Source: Deinococcus actinosclerus
GTDB lineage: Bacteria; Deinococcota; Deinococci; Deinococcales; Deinococcaceae
Length of the DNA stretch: 64,000 bases
Assembly: GCF_001507665.1 (NCBI RefSeq)
Contig: NZ_CP013910.1
Coordinates: forward strand, 3,200,335 to 3,264,334
Direction of reading: 5' to 3'
This document shows positions 32,296 to 40,735 of this stretch, piece after piece. Each line of letters starts with the position of its first letter. Position 1 is the first letter of the stretch. The notes below the pieces were generated by a model. It had not been told where the DNA came from and searched no databases. It worked only from the letters and a program-made list of their open reading frames with translations. A program made the position numbers and the translations under genes.

Positions 32296-32302
32296 GCGCG
32301 GC

Positions 32303-33268
32303 ATGACGAGTGCGCGGCCGGATGACCGGATTCCTGTGGTGGTGGTGGGCGGCTTTCTGGGGGCCGGGAAGACGACGCTGGTGAATCACCTGATCCAGTC
32401 GCTGCCGCACCGGCTGGGTGTGATCGTGAACGAGTTCGGCGCGCAAGGCGTGGACGGCAGCCTGATCGAGCGGCTTCAGGACGACGTGACGGAACTGACC
32501 GCTGGGTGCCTGTGCTGCACGGGCCGCGACGACCTGCTGCGGGCGCTGGTGACGATCGCCATGCGGGAGAGAAGGCCCGACGCGGTGATCGTGGAACTGT
32601 CCGGGGTGGCGGACCCGACGCCGGTGCTGACGACCCTGCTGGAACGTTCGGTGCGCGCGGCGTTCCGCGTGACGACGCTCGTGGCGGTCGTGGACGCCCG
32701 GCACGCCCTCCAGACGCTGCGGGAGCATCCGGAGGCGGCGCGGCAGCTGGCGTACGCGAATGTGGTCGTGCTGAACAAGACCGACCTCGCCGACCCGGCC
32801 CTGCTGGACCACGCGCAGGGCGTGCTGCGCGGCGTGAACCCCTTGGCCGACATCAAGCGGGTCGAGCAGGGCCAGATTGACGCGGAAGCCCTGCTGGCCC
32901 GCGACGACTTCGACCCGCGCGTGCTGGACGGCGTGGATACCCGCGCGGCGCACACGCCGGGCCTGAAGTCCTTCACGCTGCGCGCCGACCGCCCCCTGGA
33001 CCCGTACGCGTGGCAGCGCTTCATGACCGACTACCTGCTGTCCCGCCCGGCGGAGGTCCTGCGCGCCAAAGGCTTCCTCGACCTGTTCGGGTACCCGCAG
33101 CGCATCCTGTTCCAGGCGGTGCGGGACCTGTTCACCGCCGACGCGTGGGAACCGGGAGACGGCACCTCCGAACTCGTGGTGATCGGCCGGGGCCTGGACC
33201 GCGCGGAGTTCGAGGCCGCGTGGGCCGCATGCCTGACGCCGGACCCCCACGACCTCATCCCGGACTGA
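32303..33268 (+). CDS. CobW/COG0523 family GTPase (metallochaperone)
   Basis: A 321-residue G3E-family GTPase with P-loop GGFLGAGKTTLVNHL (about residues 17-31), metal-binding GCLCCTGRDDL (CxCC, about 70-80), ELSGVADP (switch), NKTDLAD (G4, about 158) and a C-terminal CobW domain (WEPGDGTSELVVIGRGLDRAEFE in pieces). Such proteins hydrolyse GTP to deliver zinc, cobalt or iron to target enzymes. The nearby cob genes are 20 kb away, so a role in cobalamin is not implied; zinc supply is as likely. No Zur box was recognised upstream. Confidence 0.9.
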   Translation: MTSARPDDRIPVVVVGGFLGAGKTTLVNHLIQSLPHRLGVIVNEFGAQGVDGSLIERLQDDVTELTAGCLCCTGRDDLLRALVTIAMRERRPDAVIVELSGVADPTPVLTTLLERSVRAAFRVTTLVAVVDARHALQTLREHPEAARQLAYANVVVLNKTDLADPALLDHAQGVLRGVNPLADIKRVEQGQIDAEALLARDDFDPRVLDGVDTRAAHTPGLKSFTLRADRPLDPYAWQRFMTDYLLSRPAEVLRAKGFLDLFGYPQRILFQAVRDLFTADAWEPGDGTSELVVIGRGLDRAEFEAAWAACLTPDPHDLIPD

Positions 33269-33277
33269 ATCAGAAAG

Positions 33278-33309
33278 AGGCCCCTCGTCGCAGGGGCCTT
33301 CACTCTTTC
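33278..33309. terminator. Bidirectional terminator between CobW and TPR genes
   Basis: An 8-bp stem AGGCCCCT/AGGGGCCT (33278-33285, 33292-33299) with T-rich tail on the plus side (TTCACTCTTT) and A-rich sequence (AGAAAG) at the other side, so it can serve both convergent genes. Confidence 0.75.
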
Positions 33310-33314
33310 CGACG

Positions 33315-34469
33315 TTACTTGCCCTGCTGGGCCAGTTTCAGGTAGTAGGCGCTGCTCTTGTCGGTGGGGTCCAGCGCGACGGCCTGGGTGTACGCGGCGG
33401 TCGCGCCGGGGTAGTCCTTGCGTTCATAGCGGGCGCGGCCCAGCCAAGCCCAGGCCTTAGCGTATCTGGGGTTCTGGGTGGTGGCGGCCTGGAAGCCCTC
33501 TTCAGCGGCCGCCTTGTTCCCGGCGGCGTATTTGGCGTAGGCGTCGCGGTAGGTGCGGACCGCCTGGAGGCCGTACGTCTGCGCTTCCTGGGCCAGGGCG
33601 AGGTTATATCTGTCACTGGCGGTCGCGCCGGGCAGGGCGACCAGGGCCGCATACGCGTCCAGGGCGGCCTGGGTGTTGTTCAGATCCAGGGCGAGGCGGC
33701 CGGCTTCGCGCTGCGCGTCGGCGAAGTTGGGGGCGCTGCGGGCGGCCTCCTGGAAGCCGGCGAGGGCCTGCGCCTTGCGCCCGGCGTCCAAGTCGCCGTA
33801 CGCGCGGCTGAAGGCGCGGGTGGCAGCGGGGCCGTACTGCGCGGCCTTGTCGGTCAGCGAGCGGAAGTAGGTCAGGGTCTTGTCGCCGGGGTTCAGGGTC
33901 AGCGCGCGGTCGTACAGGGTGCGGGCCTGGGTGTACTGCCCGGCTTCCAGCGCGGTGCGGGCGGCCCAGGTGGCGCAGGGGGCGCTGGCGGGGTCGAAGG
34001 TCAGGCAGGTGTCGAAGAATTTCGCGGCCTGATCCGGCTGGTTGCGGGTGTACGCGGCGTACCCGAGGTTGTACTGCACGGTGGCGGCGCTCTTCGCTTC
34101 GGGGGTGTTCCGCGCGGCGTTCGGGGCCGCCTGGAAGTAGGCGGTCCAGGCGAGTTCCGCCTGTTTCCAGAAACCGACCTCGGTGTAGATGTTCGCGCGG
34201 AGTTTCAGGTACTCGGGGTTGCCGGGCGCGGCGGCCACGGCGGCCTCGGCGGCGGCGGCGGCCTGTTTCCAGAGGGTCTGGTCGATGTTCGCGCTGCCCC
34301 TGGGGTAGGTGGCGCGGGCCCGGTCGGCCAGGGCGCGGGCGTCGGCGGCGAGCGCGGCGGGCGTCTGCGTCGGCGTGGGGGTCTGGGTGGTGTCGGTCTG
34401 TGCGGCGGCCAGTTGCAGGGGCGCGGTCAGGGCCAGCGTGGCGGTCAGGGTCAGCAGGTTGAGTCGCAT
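33315..34469 (-). CDS. Secreted tetratricopeptide repeat protein
   Basis: A 384-residue protein with a signal peptide (NLLTLTATLALTAPLQLAAA) and a Thr/Pro/Gln-rich linker, then at least seven TPR units, such as VQYNLGYAAYTRNQPDQAAKFFDTCLTFDP in pieces, ARTALEAGQYTQARTLYDRALTLNP, and AKAWAWLGRARYERKDYPGATAAY. TPR arrays assemble protein complexes; here probably in the periplasm or cell envelope. AAGGAG lies before the ATG, a leadered gene with its own promoter region. No enzyme motif. Confidence 0.85.
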   Translation of the reverse strand: MRLNLLTLTATLALTAPLQLAAAQTDTTQTPTPTQTPAALAADARALADRARATYPRGSANIDQTLWKQAAAAAEAAVAAAPGNPEYLKLRANIYTEVGFWKQAELAWTAYFQAAPNAARNTPEAKSAATVQYNLGYAAYTRNQPDQAAKFFDTCLTFDPASAPCATWAARTALEAGQYTQARTLYDRALTLNPGDKTLTYFRSLTDKAAQYGPAATRAFSRAYGDLDAGRKAQALAGFQEAARSAPNFADAQREAGRLALDLNNTQAALDAYAALVALPGATASDRYNLALAQEAQTYGLQAVRTYRDAYAKYAAGNKAAAEEGFQAATTQNPRYAKAWAWLGRARYERKDYPGATAAYTQAVALDPTDKSSAYYLKLAQQGK

Positions 34470-34651
34470 GAGGGGCTCCTTGAATGCAGGACGGGGCTTG
34501 AGGGTCGTCCGGTCATGTGAGCAGCTCAGCCTGACCCCGGGGGGCCGGATTCCCTAAGGCTCACTTCACGCTCCCCCCACCCGCCGCCCGCCCTGATCTG
34601 GAAGGCAGGGCAGGGTCGCTTCTGGGGGTGTTCTGGTAAAACAGGAGCATT

Positions 34652-35305
34652 GTGAGCGACCCTGCCTCCCCCCGCGTGTACCCCATGCGCCTGTACGGTG
34701 ACCCCGTCCTGCGCCGCAAGGCTAAACCCCTCCAGGCGACCGACACCCTGACCGTGCCGGGCTTCGATCCGCAGACGGTGCGTCAGGTGGCGGACACCAT
34801 GCTCGAAACGATGTTCGAGGCGCACGGCGTGGGGCTGGCCGCCCCGCAGATCGGCCTGCCGGTCCGGATGTTCGTGGCGGTCGAGTACGAGGATGACGAG
34901 GAGGAGAACGAGGGTCAGGAGAAGCCGCTGAAGTCCCGCGTGCTGCGTGACTTCGTGATGCTCAACCCCGTACTGAAGGTCATCGACAAGAAGAAGGACC
35001 GCTCGTACCAGGAGGGGTGCCTGAGCATTCCCGGCATCTACGAGGAGGGCGTGCCGCGCGCCCGCGCCGTGCAGGTGAGCTACACCGACCTGGACGGTGT
35101 GAGCCGCGTGATCGAGGCGGACGACTTCCTGGCCCGGGTGTTCCAGCACGAGGCCGATCACCTGGACGGCGTGCTGTTCCTGGACCGTCTGCCCGCCGAG
35201 GTGACCGAGGACTACCGCAAGGAGCTGCTGGCGATCCAGCAGAAGTCCCGCACGTTCCTGAACGATCTGGCCGCGCACGAGCGGCAGCGCAAGGCGGGCC
35301 TTTGA
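34652..35305 (+). CDS. def: Peptide deformylase
   Basis: Metalloenzyme that removes the N-formyl group from new proteins. All three motifs are present in the 217 residues: GVGLAAPQIGLP (about 64-75), EGCLSIPG (about 121-128, metal Cys) and QHEADHLDG (about 165-173, HExxH-type). An acidic insertion EYEDDEEENEGQEK (about 79-92) lies between motifs 1 and 2 and is longer than in E. coli Def. GTG start with AGGAG 9 nt upstream. First gene of def-fmt. Confidence 0.96.
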   Translation: MSDPASPRVYPMRLYGDPVLRRKAKPLQATDTLTVPGFDPQTVRQVADTMLETMFEAHGVGLAAPQIGLPVRMFVAVEYEDDEEENEGQEKPLKSRVLRDFVMLNPVLKVIDKKKDRSYQEGCLSIPGIYEEGVPRARAVQVSYTDLDGVSRVIEADDFLARVFQHEADHLDGVLFLDRLPAEVTEDYRKELLAIQQKSRTFLNDLAAHERQRKAGL

Positions 35306-36255
35306 CCGGCGGCGGGCCGCGCGTGGCGTTCTTCGGGTCGCCCGCGTTCGCGCTGCCGGTGCTCGACGCGATCCGCGAGCACTTTGAGGTGGTGCTCGTC
35401 GTGGCGCAGCCGGACAAGCCGGTGGGGCGCGGCCTGAAGCTGACCCCGCCGCCCGTCGCGGCCCGCGCGGCCGAGCTGGGCCTGCCCCTCGCGCAGCCTA
35501 GGAAACTGCGGGGCAACGCGGCGTTCGAGGCGACCCTGCGTGAGTCCGGCGCGGACGTGGCGGTCACCTGCGCGTACGGGAAGATCCTGCCCCTCAGCGT
35601 GCTGAACATTCCCCGCTACGGGTTCCTGAACACCCACACCAGCCTGCTGCCCGCGTACCGGGGCTCCGCGCCGATCCAGTGGGCGCTGATCAACGGCGAG
35701 GCGGTGACGGGCACGACGATCATGCAGACCGACGAGGGCATGGACACCGGCCCGGTCCTGCTGCAGGAGGCGCTGCCGGTCGCGCCCGAGTGGACCAGCC
35801 TCGAACTGGCCGACGCCCTGAGTGCGCAGGCATCGCGGCTGATCGTGCAGGCCCTGTCGAACCTGGAAGGCCTCTCCCCCACCCCGCAGGACGAGACACT
35901 CGCCACGCACGCGCCCATGCTGGTCAAGGAGGACGGCTTCGTCCGCTGGGGCGACACCGCCGCGCAGATCGTGAACCGCTCCCGGGGTGTAGCCGCGTGG
36001 CCTCAGACGACCGCGTTCCTGGGCGGCGCGCGCCTGAAACTCGGTGGCCTGAGCGTCACCGCCGGGTCCGGCCAGCCGGGCGAGGTGCTGGGCGTCAGCG
36101 AGGGCGGCCTGACCGTCGCCGCGCAGGAGGGCGCCGTGCTGATTTGCACCGTGCAGCCCGAGGCGCGCAAGGCGCAGGCCGCGCACACCTGGGCGCAGGG
36201 GGCCGGAATCAAACCCGGCACCCGCCTCGACCTGTGGGAACCCACCCACCACTGA
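35302..36255 (+). CDS. fmt: Methionyl-tRNA formyltransferase
   Basis: Formylates initiator Met-tRNA using 10-formyltetrahydrofolate. About 317 residues from a TTG at 35302 that overlaps the def stop by 4 nt; GTG at 35323 is the alternative. Motifs: VAFFGSPAFALPVLDAI near the start, VVAQPDKPVGRGLKLTPPPV, the catalytic set NTHTSLLPAYRGSAPIQWA (Asn, His about 110) and MDTGPVLLQ with catalytic Asp (about 148). C-terminal OB-like tRNA-binding domain from about 205. Paired with def, the reverse step. Confidence 0.95.
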   Translation: MTGGGPRVAFFGSPAFALPVLDAIREHFEVVLVVAQPDKPVGRGLKLTPPPVAARAAELGLPLAQPRKLRGNAAFEATLRESGADVAVTCAYGKILPLSVLNIPRYGFLNTHTSLLPAYRGSAPIQWALINGEAVTGTTIMQTDEGMDTGPVLLQEALPVAPEWTSLELADALSAQASRLIVQALSNLEGLSPTPQDETLATHAPMLVKEDGFVRWGDTAAQIVNRSRGVAAWPQTTAFLGGARLKLGGLSVTAGSGQPGEVLGVSEGGLTVAAQEGAVLICTVQPEARKAQAAHTWAQGAGIKPGTRLDLWEPTHH

Positions 36256-36271
36256 GCCCGTACCCGGGGGC

Positions 36272-36886
36272 ATGAGCCTCGCCTTCCCCCTGACGCTGGA
36301 ATTCAAATTCAGTCTCTTCACCGAACTGCGCGTCACCGACGCGCGCGGCCAGCTCGTCGCGGTCGTGAAGGAGAAGACCTTCAGTGTCCGCGACGAGGTC
36401 CGCATCTACCGTGACGAGCAGAAACAGGTGCAGACCCACCGCATGAAAGCCAAGGGCTTCCTCGCGGGCGCACTCGACTGGAAGGCGTCGCGCCTGATCG
36501 AGCGCCTGGACGGCACGCCCGTCGGCGCCCTCCAGGCGCAGGGCATGCGGACCCTGTGGGCCGCCGGGTACGACCTGCTCGGCCCGAATGGCGAACCCCG
36601 CTTCGCCATCCGCGACGACCACCCCTGGCTGGGCCTCATCGAGGGCGCGCTGGACGCCATTCCCTTCGTCGGGGACTTCATCGCCATGGGCTTCGACTAC
36701 CTCGTGAACCCCACGTACACCGTCACCGACACGGGCGGGCAGGCCGCGTACCGCGTGCACAAGAAACGCAGCTTCATGGCCCGCCGCTTCACCGTCGAGG
36801 AGTTGCAGCCGCGCGCCGGACAGGACGACGAACTGGTCCTGATGGGCCTCATCCAGCTGATCCTGCGCGAACGCGAACGCGGCTAA
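36272..36886 (+). CDS. LURP-one-related/scramblase-fold protein
   Basis: A 204-residue beta-rich protein resembling the LURP-one (Tubby C-terminal-like) family: EFKFSLFTELRVTDARGQLVAVVKEKTFSVRDEVRIYRD in pieces near the N-terminus, followed by RLIERLDGTPVGAL. A hydrophobic central segment GLIEGALDAIPFVGDFIAMGFDYLV in pieces (about 127-150) could insert in or touch a membrane. Function unknown; the fold binds phospholipids in eukaryotic relatives. It follows fmt by 16 bp and may be in the same transcript. Confidence 0.68.
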   Translation: MSLAFPLTLEFKFSLFTELRVTDARGQLVAVVKEKTFSVRDEVRIYRDEQKQVQTHRMKAKGFLAGALDWKASRLIERLDGTPVGALQAQGMRTLWAAGYDLLGPNGEPRFAIRDDHPWLGLIEGALDAIPFVGDFIAMGFDYLVNPTYTVTDTGGQAAYRVHKKRSFMARRFTVEELQPRAGQDDELVLMGLIQLILRERERG

Positions 36887-36888
36887 GC

Positions 36889-37083
36889 ATGCACCGCGAA
36901 GACCAGCAGACCGCCTCGGCGCTGCTGGCCTTCCTGGCCGCGTACCACCAGACCCTCGGGGCCAGATCACTCGGCGCCCGGCGGGTCGGTGTACCCCCGG
37001 AAGGCCACCGGCAGCCCTCCTGCCCCCTCACCCACGCCGCCCACCACGAAGGCGAGGCACTGGCCCGCGCGCACCTGAGCTGA
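36889..37083 (+). CDS. Small hypothetical protein
   Basis: A 64-residue frame beginning 2 bp after the stop of the LURP-one-like gene, in a tight operon-like arrangement: MHREDQQTASALLAFLAAYHQ then a basic, His-rich C-terminal half. No motif is recognised. Support is spacing and start position only; it may be spurious. Confidence 0.4.
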   Translation: MHREDQQTASALLAFLAAYHQTLGARSLGARRVGVPPEGHRQPSCPLTHAAHHEGEALARAHLS

Positions 37084-37096
37084 CGCGGCGTCAGTG

Positions 37097-37870
37097 TCAG
37101 CGGGTCTCCATGTGTTCGGGGGCCGCGCCGAACCCGGGGAAGAGGTCAGCCAGCACCCCGTACCCGTCCGGAGCGCGTCCGCCGGGTTCCTGAAGGCGCA
37201 CCTCCCAGGTCTCGTCGCTGAACCCGCTCAGGCGGCGCACCGTCACCTGGCCCGTTTCCAGGCGGCGCAGGTACTCGCGCAGGAAGGTGTCGAGATTGGG
37301 CGCCAGCACGTACCGGTGCTCCTCGTCGCGGCCGGTCGTGATGACCTGCCCAACCAGCCCGGCGGGACCAGGATTCAGGTCGATCGCCACGTGGTTCCCG
37401 CCCCCGTCGTGCAGGAACGGCAGCCAGTTACCCGTGGCGTACAGGGGGCGGATCGCGCCGGGTGGGTGCGACACGATGTCCTCATCCAGGTCGGTCAGGC
37501 GGTCGGCAGCGAGTTCCGCCCATGCCACTCGGTTGAATTCCAGGTGCTCCAGGCTCAGGAACTCCAGGCCGAACAGGTCGCCGCCGTCATGCCAGCGGTA
37601 CAGGGCGCGCAGGGCCGGAGGGAGAGTCACGCCCTGCCGCGCCTCGACAGCGTCCAGCGAGGCGTCTGTCACGCCGGGGCGCAGCGTGGCGTGGTGCAGC
37701 GGCACCTCACGCGCCACCCAGGCGTCTAGGCGGGCGAGCACTTCGGGAAGGGGCAGGTTCACGGGCGTCACGCGGCGCACCTCCAACGGCGGCGGGTGGA
37801 CCGCCCAGACACCCGTCGCAGCGTACAGGACTGCCGGGACGATCAGCAGGGGCAGCAGCCAGCGCCACAT
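37097..37870 (-). CDS. SMI1/KNR4 domain protein with N-terminal membrane anchor
   Basis: 257 residues from the ATG at 37870, where MWRWLLPLLIVPAVLYAATGVWA gives one transmembrane or signal-anchor helix; the frame is open upstream but without support. The SMI1/KNR4 fold is seen in LPPALRALYRWHDGGDLFGLEFLSL (in pieces, about 75-100), NWLPFLHDGGGNHVAIDLNPGP (about 150-170) and FLREYLRRLETG (about 199). Such domains include immunity proteins of toxin systems, but no toxin gene is adjacent. Convergent with the gene at 36889. Confidence 0.75.
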   Translation of the reverse strand: MWRWLLPLLIVPAVLYAATGVWAVHPPPLEVRRVTPVNLPLPEVLARLDAWVAREVPLHHATLRPGVTDASLDAVEARQGVTLPPALRALYRWHDGGDLFGLEFLSLEHLEFNRVAWAELAADRLTDLDEDIVSHPPGAIRPLYATGNWLPFLHDGGGNHVAIDLNPGPAGLVGQVITTGRDEEHRYVLAPNLDTFLREYLRRLETGQVTVRRLSGFSDETWEVRLQEPGGRAPDGYGVLADLFPGFGAAPEHMETR

Positions 37871-37907
37871 GCCCCCAGCGTGACACGGCAGGTCGCAGCA
37901 CGCCGCC

Positions 37908-38633
37908 TCAACCCTTCCAGGCAGGCACCCCATCCCCGTACTGCGCGTGGGCGTCGCAGCGGGAACGCAGGACGCACGCGCCGCACTTCGGGTCGTACCA
38001 CGAGCAGACCCGCTGGCCGTGCCGGAGAAGGTTCACGTGCAGTTCGTACAGGAACACCGGGTCGGGCGGCAGGAGCTTCAGGAGGGCGCGGTGCGCGGCC
38101 TGTTCACCCATCTTCGGGATGGCGCCCACGCGGGTCGTGACGCGGTGCACGTGTGTGTCCACCGGGAAGACCGGGCGGGCGAAATTGAACAGCAGCACCA
38201 GACTGGCGGTCTTGATGCCCACGCCGGGCAGGTCGGTCAGGAACTTCAGGGCGTCCTTCACCGGCAGGTCGCGCAGGAAGTTCAGGTCGTACCCGCCGGG
38301 CGAGTCGCGCAGCGCGGCCAGGGTCGCCTGGATGCGGGGGGCCTTGCTCTCGGGGTAGTTGCTGCGGCGGATGGCGTGCGCCACGGTCTCCACAGGCGCG
38401 GCGATGATGGCGTCCCAGTCGCCCAGCGTCCGCAGTTCCCGGTACGCGGCTTCCTCGTCGGCGTGCGTGGTGCGCTGCGAGAGGATGGTGCTGATCAGCT
38501 CGTGCAGCGGTTCCCGCCGGGGCTTCAGGGGCCGCTCGCCGTACTCGGGGCGCAGCGTGTCCTTGATCCACACGAGCAGCGCGGCCCGCTCGTCATCCGG
38601 GCGGGCCACGTTCAGGGGGGTCGGGTCGGTCAC
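37908..38633 (-). CDS. nth: Endonuclease III-type DNA glycosylase/AP lyase
   Basis: Base-excision repair enzyme acting on oxidised pyrimidines. GTG at 38633 gives 241 residues; the frame is open upstream. The helix-hairpin-helix is LTDLPGVGIKTASLVL (about 132-147), with the catalytic Asp in FPVDTHVHRV (about 160); Lys of the glycosylase is the K in GIKTA. Four cysteines in CSWYDPKCGACVLRSRC (C-x6-C-x2-C-x5-C, about 210-226) form the iron-sulfur cluster. Several Nth-type enzymes occur in Deinococcus; this is one of them. The upstream small gene ends 4 bp before. Confidence 0.92.
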   Translation of the reverse strand: MTDPTPLNVARPDDERAALLVWIKDTLRPEYGERPLKPRREPLHELISTILSQRTTHADEEAAYRELRTLGDWDAIIAAPVETVAHAIRRSNYPESKAPRIQATLAALRDSPGGYDLNFLRDLPVKDALKFLTDLPGVGIKTASLVLLFNFARPVFPVDTHVHRVTTRVGAIPKMGEQAAHRALLKLLPPDPVFLYELHVNLLRHGQRVCSWYDPKCGACVLRSRCDAHAQYGDGVPAWKG

Positions 38634-38637
38634 AGCC

Positions 38638-38820
38638 TCAGGACTGGCCGGGCGTGCTGTCGCTCTCCACCTCGTCCCGGCCACCCTCGGCAGGTTCGGG
38701 TTTCGCGGCCGGGTCAATGTTCGGGTCCTTGCCCTTCGCCTCGTCGGGAATGGCGTGGCTCTGGCCCTCGGCGGGGCTGCTGTTGGCGGGGTCGTACCCG
38801 GTCTTCTGCTCGTCGGTCAT
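38638..38820 (-). CDS. Small acidic disordered protein
   Basis: A 60-residue hydrophilic protein rich in Asp, Glu, Pro, Ser and Lys (GYDPANSSPAEGQ, AKPEPAEGGRDEVESD), predicted disordered. It ends 4 bp before the nth start, so is likely co-transcribed. Composition recalls small stress-related hydrophilic proteins, but no family is recognised. Confidence 0.55.
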   Translation of the reverse strand: MTDEQKTGYDPANSSPAEGQSHAIPDEAKGKDPNIDPAAKPEPAEGGRDEVESDSTPGQS

Positions 38821-38933
38821 GCCCTCAGCTTGCGCCGTTCCGGCCGGCGGGAAGATGCGAGGCGCCTCAGGAGCCCTTCATGCGAGAGGAGGCGACCCCG
38901 ACTGGCCGGCCGCCTCCCCTCCCCCAAGCAGAT

Positions 38934-40439
38934 TTACATCGCTTCGAGCATGAGCCGGTCGGGATTTTCGAGCAGGCGGATGACTTCCTTGCAGAAGCGC
39001 GCGGCTTCCGCGCCGTCCACGAGGCGGTGGTCGAAGGACAGGCTGAGGTACATCATGTGCGCCACGACGATGTTGTCGTACTCGTCCACGATGGGCCGCT
39101 TCTGGATGGAGTGGATGCCGAGGATGGCGGCGTCGGGCACGTTGATGATCGGGAAGGAGAACAGCGCGCCGATCGAGCCGATGTTCGTGACGCTGAAGGT
39201 GCTGCCCGCCAGTTCGTCCGCCTGGAGTTTGCCGCCCTGGGCGCGCACGGCGAGGTCGCTGACTTCCCGGGCGAGGTCGAAGACGCTCTTGTGGTTCACG
39301 TCCTTCAGGACGGGCACGGTCAGGCCCGCGTCGGTGGCGACGGCCATGCCGATGTTGTAGTAGCGCTTCTGGACGATCTCCTGGGTGGCCTCGTCGAAGC
39401 TGGTGTTCAGGCTGGGGAACTTCCGCAGCGCGACGGCGACGGCCTTGAAGATGAACGGCAGGTACGACAGTTTCACGCCGGCAGCGGCGGCGTCGTCCTT
39501 GACGCGCGCGCGGAACTCGACGAGCTTGCTGAGGTTCACCTCGTCCACGGTCAGGGTGCGCACCGTGTACAGGTGGCTGGCCTGCATCTGGTTGCTGATG
39601 GCGCGGCGCATGCCCCGCAGCGGCACGCGGTCCTCGAGGTGCTCGTAGCCCTTGGGCGTGCGGTACTGCACGGGCGCGACGGGCATCCCGCCCGCAGCGG
39701 GGGCCTTCGCGGCGGGGGCGGGCTGGGCCGCCTGTGCGGGCGCCTGGGCCGGGGCGGCGGTCTGGGCGGGGGCCGTCTGCATGGGGGCCGCCTGACCCTG
39801 GTTGATGCCCTGGTGGGCCAGCACGTCGCTCACGCGGATGCGGCCGTTGGGGCCACTGCCACGCACCTGGGTCAGGTCGAGGTTCAGTTCACGCGCCAGC
39901 TGCCGCGCGGCGGGCACGGCCAGCACCCGGCCATCCGCGCGGGTCGGCTGGGTGGGTGCGGCAGGGGCGACGGGCTGGCGGGCGCCGAGGCCCTGCACCT
40001 GCACCTTCTCGTCGCTGGAGAACGCCTTGAAGAGGCTGGTGGAGTCGTCGTCGGCCCCCTTCTGGAGGTGTCCGGCCTCGACGATGCTGCCACCGATCTG
40101 TTCGCGTTCTTCCTGCGCCTGCGCGGGCAGCTGCGGCTCGGCGGCGCCCGGGTTCGCCGCGTTGTCCTGAATGGCCTGCGTGGCCGGGACCGTGCCCGCA
40201 CCGCCGGTCTCGTCGATCAGGGCGATGGCGGCGTGCACGGCCACCACGTCCCCCTCGCCCGCGAGGCGCTTACTGAGCACCCCGGCGACCGGGCTGGGGA
40301 GTTCCACGGTGACCTTGTCGGTCATGACCTCGCACAGGGGCTGTTCCAGGGCGATGGTATCGCCCTCCTGCACCAGCCACTTCAGGATTTCGCCCTCGAC
40401 GACGCTCTCGGCCAGTTCGGGCAGCAGCACTTCTTTCAT
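38934..40439 (-). CDS. Dihydrolipoamide acyltransferase (E2) of a branched-chain 2-oxoacid dehydrogenase
   Basis: 501 residues. One lipoyl domain at 1-78 with the lipoylated Lys in VMTDKVTVELPSP (about 41). Linkers follow, then a peripheral subunit-binding domain VLAVPAARQLARELNLDL and SGPNGRIRVSDVLAHQ (about 150-185). After an Ala/Pro/Gln linker, the catalytic domain from about 270 ends with LSFDHRLVDGAEAARFCKE (His and Asp of the active site, about 473). It passes the acyl group to CoA. The E1 genes lie upstream in the same operon; no E3 gene is in the window. Confidence 0.9.
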   Translation of the reverse strand: MKEVLLPELAESVVEGEILKWLVQEGDTIALEQPLCEVMTDKVTVELPSPVAGVLSKRLAGEGDVVAVHAAIALIDETGGAGTVPATQAIQDNAANPGAAEPQLPAQAQEEREQIGGSIVEAGHLQKGADDDSTSLFKAFSSDEKVQVQGLGARQPVAPAAPTQPTRADGRVLAVPAARQLARELNLDLTQVRGSGPNGRIRVSDVLAHQGINQGQAAPMQTAPAQTAAPAQAPAQAAQPAPAAKAPAAGGMPVAPVQYRTPKGYEHLEDRVPLRGMRRAISNQMQASHLYTVRTLTVDEVNLSKLVEFRARVKDDAAAAGVKLSYLPFIFKAVAVALRKFPSLNTSFDEATQEIVQKRYYNIGMAVATDAGLTVPVLKDVNHKSVFDLAREVSDLAVRAQGGKLQADELAGSTFSVTNIGSIGALFSFPIINVPDAAILGIHSIQKRPIVDEYDNIVVAHMMYLSLSFDHRLVDGAEAARFCKEVIRLLENPDRLMLEAM

Positions 40440-40472
40440 AGCGACCTCTCTTGATCTTTCTTGTGTGTCGGT

Positions 40473-40706
40473 TCAGCGCAGCACGGTGGCGCGCAGCAGT
40501 CCGTAGATGAGCAGCAGGACGCCCAGCCCCTGGATCCAGCGTTCCCCGCGCGCGTACACCCAGGCGCTGACGCCCAGCAGGACGAACATGCCGCCGATGG
40601 CGACGCTCTGCCAGGGTTCGGCGAGTTTTCCCGCGAGGGCGTACAGCGTGAAGCCGATCAGCAGGCCCAGGGTGCCCAGCAGGGGGCGCAGCAGGTCAGG
40701 TCGCAT
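40473..40706 (-). CDS. Small membrane protein within the dehydrogenase operon
   Basis: A 77-residue protein with three hydrophobic spans (LLGTLGLLIGFTLYALAG, SVAIGGMFVLLGVSAWVYA, IQGLGVLLLIYGLLRATVL). It lies between E1beta and E2 with 29- and 33-bp gaps on the same strand. No family is recognised. Confidence 0.6.
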   Translation of the reverse strand: MRPDLLRPLLGTLGLLIGFTLYALAGKLAEPWQSVAIGGMFVLLGVSAWVYARGERWIQGLGVLLLIYGLLRATVLR

Positions 40707-40735
40707 GGAGACAGCTTAGGGGCCAGGGGACGGGG

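Noticed and set aside
39417..39423. GGAACTT inside the E2 gene and again inside fumC (58279)
   Set aside because: Internal to well-supported coding sequence, with no matching -10 element or downstream gene start.
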